A stretch of 8,383 nucleotides of DNA, from contig DRQL01000105.1 in the NCBI GenBank assembly GCA_011371465.1, positions 1-8,383 on the forward strand. Direction: 5' to 3'. The notes below the pieces were generated by a model. That model was not told the origin of the DNA and made no database searches. It saw nothing but the letters and a program-made list of their open reading frames with translations. Numbering within the stretch: position 1 is the first letter of the stretch; each line of letters opens with the position of its first letter. The position numbers and the translations under genes are program-made. Shown piece after piece: positions 7,501-8,383 of the stretch. Source of the DNA: Gammaproteobacteria bacterium. GTDB taxonomy: Bacteria; Pseudomonadota; Gammaproteobacteria; DSM-19610.

Positions 7501-8383
7501 TCAATGACCTGGGTGGCAAAATCAAGGATGCCGGCCGCAAGCTGGGCAACTTCCTCAAGGACAACCTGCGCACCCTGGCGGCCATCGGCGTGGCCGCCCT
7601 GTGCCAGGCCTGCTCTCCGCTGGTGGCCAGCTCACTCGGCTTTCTGAGTGGACTGGTTGCCAGTGGCGGGGATATCAAGATGGGGCTCATCTCGGCGCTG
7701 ACCGCGGGCGCCTTCAACATCGTGGGCCACTCGCAGACATTCTTCTTCCAGTCGGCGCGGGGTATACTCGGGCCGAACGCACGGGCGGGGATTGTATTGC
7801 ACGGGCTGGTGGGCGGTGCGGCATCGAAGCTGTCGGGCGGGAGTTTTCAGGCGGGGTTTGTGGCGGGTGGAGCGGCCAAGGCCACGGCACGGGTGCCGGT
7901 GGGCAAGGGACTGGCGGCCAACGTCACGCGCTCGGCCGTTGCCGGCGGGATCGGGGCGCGGCTGGGGGGCGGGAAGTTCCAGAGTGGGGCGTTTACCGGG
8001 GCGTTTAGTTATTTGTTTAATGACGCTGCAAGAATTGGACGTCAATTGCTAACAGATATGGCATCTGTATTAAGGCAGCAAGTTATTAGCATTAGAGGGG
8101 AAGTTAGAAACCCGGAAGATCTTGCAACATTGTTTGACATAGATGCAAGTGATGCAAATCTTAAATTTCTTGGTTTCCAACGCAGTTTACAGGTGATTGG
8201 AATAAATGCACTTACAGCCGAGATTCCCGGACGCGCCATTCAAGTTAACATCAAAGTTCTGGATCAGTTATTCACGCATGGTCTTAGCCGCACAATTGAT
8301 ATTTTAACTGGCCAAAGCCCTCCATCCACCGATTTTCCTTCTATACCAACTGATACCAGTGGTGTCGGTATCACATGCAATCC
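1440..8383 (+). CDS. Giant secreted SpvB/TcdB-Rhs polymorphic toxin (TcB-TcC-like fusion), 3' end outside the window
   Basis: One frame without stops from GTG 1440 to the window edge: at least 2314 residues, C-terminus not seen. Order of parts (residues): signal peptide 1-38; two dockerin-like repeats 44-106; two Ig-like domains about 113-290; SpvB domain from about 293 (GGNGLLGVGWSLGGLS at 330-345); seven Asp-rich FG-GAP/VCBS blades 601-950; Tc-type linker with GRGFLGF at 1032-1038; over 20 YD repeats 1143-1837; Rhs-associated core 1897-2010 (LHSDHLGSV to DPGGL); pre-toxin 2011-2194; divergent tail from 2195. Family knowledge: SpvB plus propeller is TcB-like and the YD shell plus core is TcC-like. 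Together they form a hollow cocoon around a C-terminal effector that is cut free at the core. The signal peptide implies Sec export, in contrast to PAAR-carrying Rhs proteins of type VI secretion. Probable role: contact-dependent or secreted antibacterial or anti-eukaryotic toxin. The target and the effector activity are unknown. The gene is probably monocistronic at its 5' end, with its own promoter after the soxB terminator. Confidence 0.96.
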   Translation, partial: MFNDPSYRPAQVRKGITHAVLLRSLLWLLILVAPAAWAPTFPGGDVAPRGNPDGQLNAGDLVVLERIATGLINADAYEQRVGDVAPLGAPDGRINAADLLVLQRALFGEVNLPAVSLTPPAIPVADPLNSPTADSPIMVSGQADAGSTVRVYVNAALVTGGVAGADGRFRVAAALSEGTNVIQLSAIRNGAESALSGAQTVILDSTPPVINPALQVVSLGGGRIRVTGSTEAGSSLRIDTADGRTLTGSSDAGGNFSLDLNGQPGDGLSVRATDAVGNPSAPVSTTVVGATAGMFEVDDSGAANYTIPLQVPPGTAGMQPDLSLVFNSRGGNGLLGVGWSLGGLSTITRCPQTLAEDQAAGAVRFNSGDRFCLDGQRLIAISGAYGASGTEYRTERESFTRVISFGSAGSGPAWFRVWTRSGQILRYGNTPDARIEATGRSEVMVWAVDRIEDRVGNYLSVAYREDTANGVYRPDVIRYTGNTAAGLATSQSVTFSYQSRPDSTVRYLAGSRLQRTRRLASIQTFDGATLVKQYRFSYDTGLVSGRSRLTRLTECDAANRCYPPTVFDWQNGNLNTFSDGGTWATGKYASFRTSGAIRIGDPTGDGRSDVLLGPDANLEWHLLRSTGSAFDEATPGGLWAGPPPINIPCARNQDHVHALDGTGNGLTDIIAVPVDLAGTAIQQTSHGTNAWYYEIGTYPGLGNCPAGDRYFELDVDADGLVDLVRNTLQVLKNTPGGLEQPGWPVSGLPPTWNPDLALPLDMNADGRGDLLFGPDSSGNWTVIVSTGSSFVGTPWGGNARYANWPYGRRPMDVNGDSLPDMVMGPDPSGNWFVLLNTGTGLNTGTGFVDAGVWISGQFGSWANNIDLLQQIRPMDTNDDGLQDLLLGPDASGNWYALQSTGSGFTLRGILSGVYAGWATGSNVQQIRPADLNGNGKTDLLLGPDSNGDWFAVLQQSGTAVDQLTGIHSGQLDTAISYDRRRLGTFPIGFGEFPTLPLNGPLDVVATVSTSDGIGGSYTQTYQYADAKIGVQGRGFLGFASVTRTDSRNQIATTTQYAQAYPYAGMVTAITRTDTLSGRTLNTTTSTLAALELDNAGSRVCSTNCQTGNGNGRRHFPYAASTTETAFNPDTGVLETRVQTSTVYDTLGNVKQLTVTSKGPQLGASWVTTTVNSYQDDPANWLLGRLSRAQVTHNAPGQLPVTRVSAFKYDTRGLLKQEVIEPDQPNTPLTLTTDYGYDAFGNRSSETVTGLKGATAAQGLQIRTTTTQYDAKGRFPLSTTNALDQTETYVYDGRFGVRTQLTGPNNLITTWQYDSFGRLVKETRADTTVTDTRYRWCGTDCPNGGYAVETRTDGSAPLTRYQDALGRDILVQSPGLDGRTINRRTVYDTLGRPVQVSEPYFTGDTPAWTSTTYDLLDRPVTVTSPLGEIRRMSHSISGDTLVTIETLDGISGATAEARNAIGQTVSVTDRLGAVINYGYDAIGNLTNTASAGNAVQLGYDLRGRKKTMSDPDMGNWTYAYNGFGELVSQTDARSQTVTMSYDPLGRMTARNEAEGLSTWTYDTAANGIGKLARETAPNGYIRTHHYDSLGRPSQTATTIAGTTYTMTTAYDAYSRVIRTTYPTGFAAENTYNLRGDLLEVRDAANDTVFWSVQAENARAQATAFRLGSGLDTLRSFDAEGHLALVTTGFGTSTTVQNQQFIYDTHGNLARRVDNNQTPFSGSGQSLNELFSYDALFRLKTATLLGVGARSYTYDPLGNLKSKTGVGSYTYGQNGAGPHAVTDAGGVTYHYDANGNQTDGDGRTITWTSFNKAGTISKNGVTYTYDYAADHHRIRQTGPGHSTVYINPRLDSGAHFESERRGQQVEDKHYISANGEVVALHVQTHPAGQPANLTATTRYLHSDHLGSVVAITDEAGQVLESFRYSPFGERLYANGSTPSGVLTSTLTHHGFTGHEMLDAFGLVHANARLYDARLGRFLSADPTIQAPGNLQSYNRYTYTFNNPLSRVDPGGLKSFLKKAGNFFNDLGGKIKDAGRKLGNFLKDNLRTLAAIGVAALCQACSPLVASSLGFLSGLVASGGDIKMGLISALTAGAFNIVGHSQTFFFQSARGILGPNARAGIVLHGLVGGAASKLSGGSFQAGFVAGGAAKATARVPVGKGLAANVTRSAVAGGIGARLGGGKFQSGAFTGAFSYLFNDAARIGRQLLTDMASVLRQQVISIRGEVRNPEDLATLFDIDASDANLKFLGFQRSLQVIGINALTAEIPGRAIQVNIKVLDQLFTHGLSRTIDILTGQSPPSTDFPSIPTDTSGVGITCN
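1569..1757 (+). other. Pair of dockerin-like calcium-binding repeats
   Basis: Two copies of the pattern GDVAP-G-PDG-(L/I)NA-DL-VL-R occur at residues 44-66 and 82-104, spaced 38 residues apart. Asp, Asn and Asp/Gly residues sit at the positions of an EF-hand-like calcium loop, followed by a helix with LVVLER or LLVLQR. This is the duplicated F-hand arrangement of type I dockerins. No cohesin partner is visible in the window, so the module may act in calcium-dependent folding or surface attachment rather than cellulosome assembly. Confidence 0.8.
1776..2309 (+). other. Two bacterial Ig-like domains
   Basis: Residues about 113-206 (VSGQADAGSTVRVYVNA, then GRFRVAAALSEGTNVIQLSA and a VILDSTPP boundary) and 207-290 (RVTGSTEAGSSLRI, then GNFSLDLNGQPGDGLSVRATDAVGN) follow the bacterial Ig-like pattern of 'sG-a-aGs-V-v' strands and 'A-D-aGN-S' ends. 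They probably form a stalk between the calcium-binding head and the SpvB domain. Confidence 0.7.
2316..3164 (+). other. SpvB/TcdB N-terminal-like domain
   Basis: Residues about 293-575 begin GMFEVDDSGAANYTIPLQVP and continue with PDLSLVFNSRGGNGLLGVGW, followed by SLGGLSTITRCPQT. This is the signature of the Salmonella plasmid virulence B / insecticidal TcdB family. FTRVISFG, WTRSGQILRYG and RIEDRVGNYLSV later in the segment also fit. Cys350 and Cys372, and Cys555 and Cys561, may form disulfides. In SpvB itself the toxic ADP-ribosyltransferase is a separate C-terminal domain that is not present here. Confidence 0.88.
3237..4300 (+). repeat. Seven-blade FG-GAP/VCBS-like propeller with GPDxxGNW repeats
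   Basis: Seven Asp-rich loops of the form D-x-(N/D/T)-x-(D/N)-G-x-x-D start at residues 601, 660, 714, 761, 812, 875 and 930, spaced 47-63 residues. Such loops bind calcium in integrin-type beta-propellers. Five blades carry a nearly identical follow-up, LLxGPDxxGNW (GPDANLEW, GPDSSGNW, GPDPSGNW, GPDASGNW, GPDSNGDW). Blades 2 and 3 are divergent. In Tc toxins the equivalent TcB propeller gates the exit of the toxin from the cocoon; the same role here is inferred. Confidence 0.8.
4410..4643 (+). other. Tc-toxin/SpvB-type linker region
   Basis: Residues about 991-1068 read TLPLNGPLDVVATVSTSDG, QTYQYADAKIGVQGRGFLGF and TTTQYAQAYPYAGMV. The 'Y-Y-Y-g-GRGFLGF' and 'T-Y-Q-yPY-G' pattern is the conserved bridge between propeller and Rhs shell in SpvB/TcdB-type proteins. 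It supports the view that TcB-like and TcC-like parts are fused in this protein. Confidence 0.7.
4866..6950 (+). repeat. RHS/YD repeat shell
   Basis: Residues 1143-1837 contain more than 20 copies of the YD pattern Y-D-x-x-G-(R/N)-(L/V). Examples are YDTLGNVKQLT (4866), YDAFGNRSSET (5148), YDSFGRLVKET (5373), YDTLGRPVQVS (5598), YDPLGRMTARN (6057), YDTHGNLARRV (6540), YDPLGNLKSKT (6696) and a last degenerate YDYAADHHRIRQTG (6906). In TcC and Rhs proteins these wind into a hollow beta-barrel that encloses the effector. Two CxxxC pairs interrupt the array (C1100/C1104 and C1336/C1340). Confidence 0.95.
7128..7469 (+). other. Rhs repeat-associated core with predicted self-cleavage end (DPGGL)
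   Basis: Residues 1897-2010 read YLHSDHLGSVVAITDEAGQV, SFRYSPFGERL, HHGFTGHEMLDAFGLVHANA, RLYDARLGRFLSADP, QSYNRYTYTFNNPLSRVD and PGGL. This is the canonical Rhs-associated core. In characterised Rhs and TcC proteins the core is an aspartyl protease that cuts just after the DPxGL motif, here at residues 2006-2010. The usual 'YDPRLGRF' is YDARLGRF and the usual DPSG/DPLG is DPGG. Both are tolerated variants as far as I know, so cleavage is expected but not proven. Confidence 0.92.
7470..8021 (+). other. Pre-toxin segment: lysine-rich, hydrophobic and Gly-rich repeats
   Basis: Residues 2011-2194. First comes an amphipathic, basic stretch (KSFLKKAGNFFNDLGGKIKD and onward). A hydrophobic segment with a CQAC motif (Cys2055, Cys2058) follows, then LGFLSGLVASGG. 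Next are two related Gly/Ala-rich repeats, GGAASKLSGGSFQAGF (from 2125) and GGIGARLGGGKFQSGAF (from 2169), ending in TGAFSYLFN. The same 'GG-S-L-GGkF-nGa-tgAFsYlFN' pattern precedes variable toxin domains in many polymorphic toxins. It probably helps export or release of the effector. Codon use shifts here to many GGG, GCG and CGG codons. Confidence 0.75.
8022..8383 (+). other. Divergent C-terminal effector cassette, AT-richer, unrecognised (partial)
   Basis: From Asp2195, directly after FSYLFN, at least 120 residues follow to the window end. G+C falls to about 42% over 8041-8383 by hand count, against about 77% in 7861-7920, and codons such as TTA, ATA, AGA, GCA and CTT appear. The segment begins with a helical-looking stretch (DAARIGRQLLTDMASVLRQQ), continues with mixed sequence (RNPEDLATLFDIDASDANLK) and reaches a Pro/Ser/Thr-rich linker at about 2291-2310. 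That linker suggests another domain beyond the window. I see no HExxH, HNH or ADP-ribosyltransferase motif and do not recognise the family. Position and composition argue for a horizontally exchanged toxin tip. Confidence 0.7.

Noticed and set aside
3177..8021. Possible frameshift or pseudogene status of the giant gene
   Set aside because: Reading codon by codon from 1440 to the window end gave no stop and no change of frame, and all domain motifs occur in the same frame.
7601..8052. Overlapping + strand frames at 7601-8008 and 7792-8052 that could be a small separate gene behind the core
   Set aside because: Both are out of frame with the Rhs gene, which is unbroken through this stretch and encodes the recognisable Gly-rich repeats and FSYLFN. 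The alternative proteins are Arg/Gly-rich without domains.

Overview
The window looks like chromosomal DNA of a GC-rich, sulfur-oxidising gammaproteobacterium (Chromatiales or Thioalkalivibrio-like). That inference rests on a SoxB of gammaproteobacterial character and on strongly G/C-ending codons. It may be a metagenomic contig. There are only two real genes, both on the + strand and both incomplete here.

Region 1 (1-1074) is the C-terminal part of the thiosulfohydrolase SoxB, followed by a clean rho-independent terminator (1101-1130). The first ~114 bases are read in the same frame but do not look like SoxB. They encode the last cysteine motif (CPGC) and C-terminus of an HdrD/GlcF-type iron-sulfur (CCG domain) oxidoreductase. 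The window therefore opens with a chimera, either an assembly artefact or a real recombination joint, and the N-terminal half of the SoxB catalytic domain is missing.

Region 2 (1075-1439) is a 365-base intergenic stretch. It holds the terminator, a minus-strand fragment resembling a tRNA T-arm, an 11-bp inverted repeat flanking a plausible sigma70-type promoter (TTGACA plus extended -10), a structured leader, and a strong Shine-Dalgarno that fixes a GTG start.

Region 3 (1440 to beyond 8383) is one uninterrupted reading frame of at least 2314 codons. It encodes a secreted polymorphic toxin of the SpvB/TcdB-Rhs type. In order, it has a Sec signal peptide, two dockerin-like calcium repeats, two Ig-like domains, an SpvB domain, seven Asp-rich FG-GAP/VCBS blades, a Tc-toxin-type linker, more than 20 YD repeats, the Rhs-associated core ending in DPGGL, a lysine-rich then hydrophobic then Gly-rich pre-toxin segment ending in FSYLFN, and an AT-richer C-terminal tail. 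This is essentially a TcB-TcC fusion with an export signal. By analogy with Tc and Rhs proteins, the YD-repeat shell should enclose the C-terminal effector, which is released by self-cleavage at the core. The frame runs off the window, so the end of the effector and any immunity gene are not visible.

The most interesting element is the tail from ~8022. Its G+C drops to about 42%, its codon use changes, and I recognise no known toxin family in it. It is probably a horizontally exchanged effector cassette. Long open frames on the minus strand (2406-4340 and 6213-7325) are shadows of the GC-rich Rhs gene.
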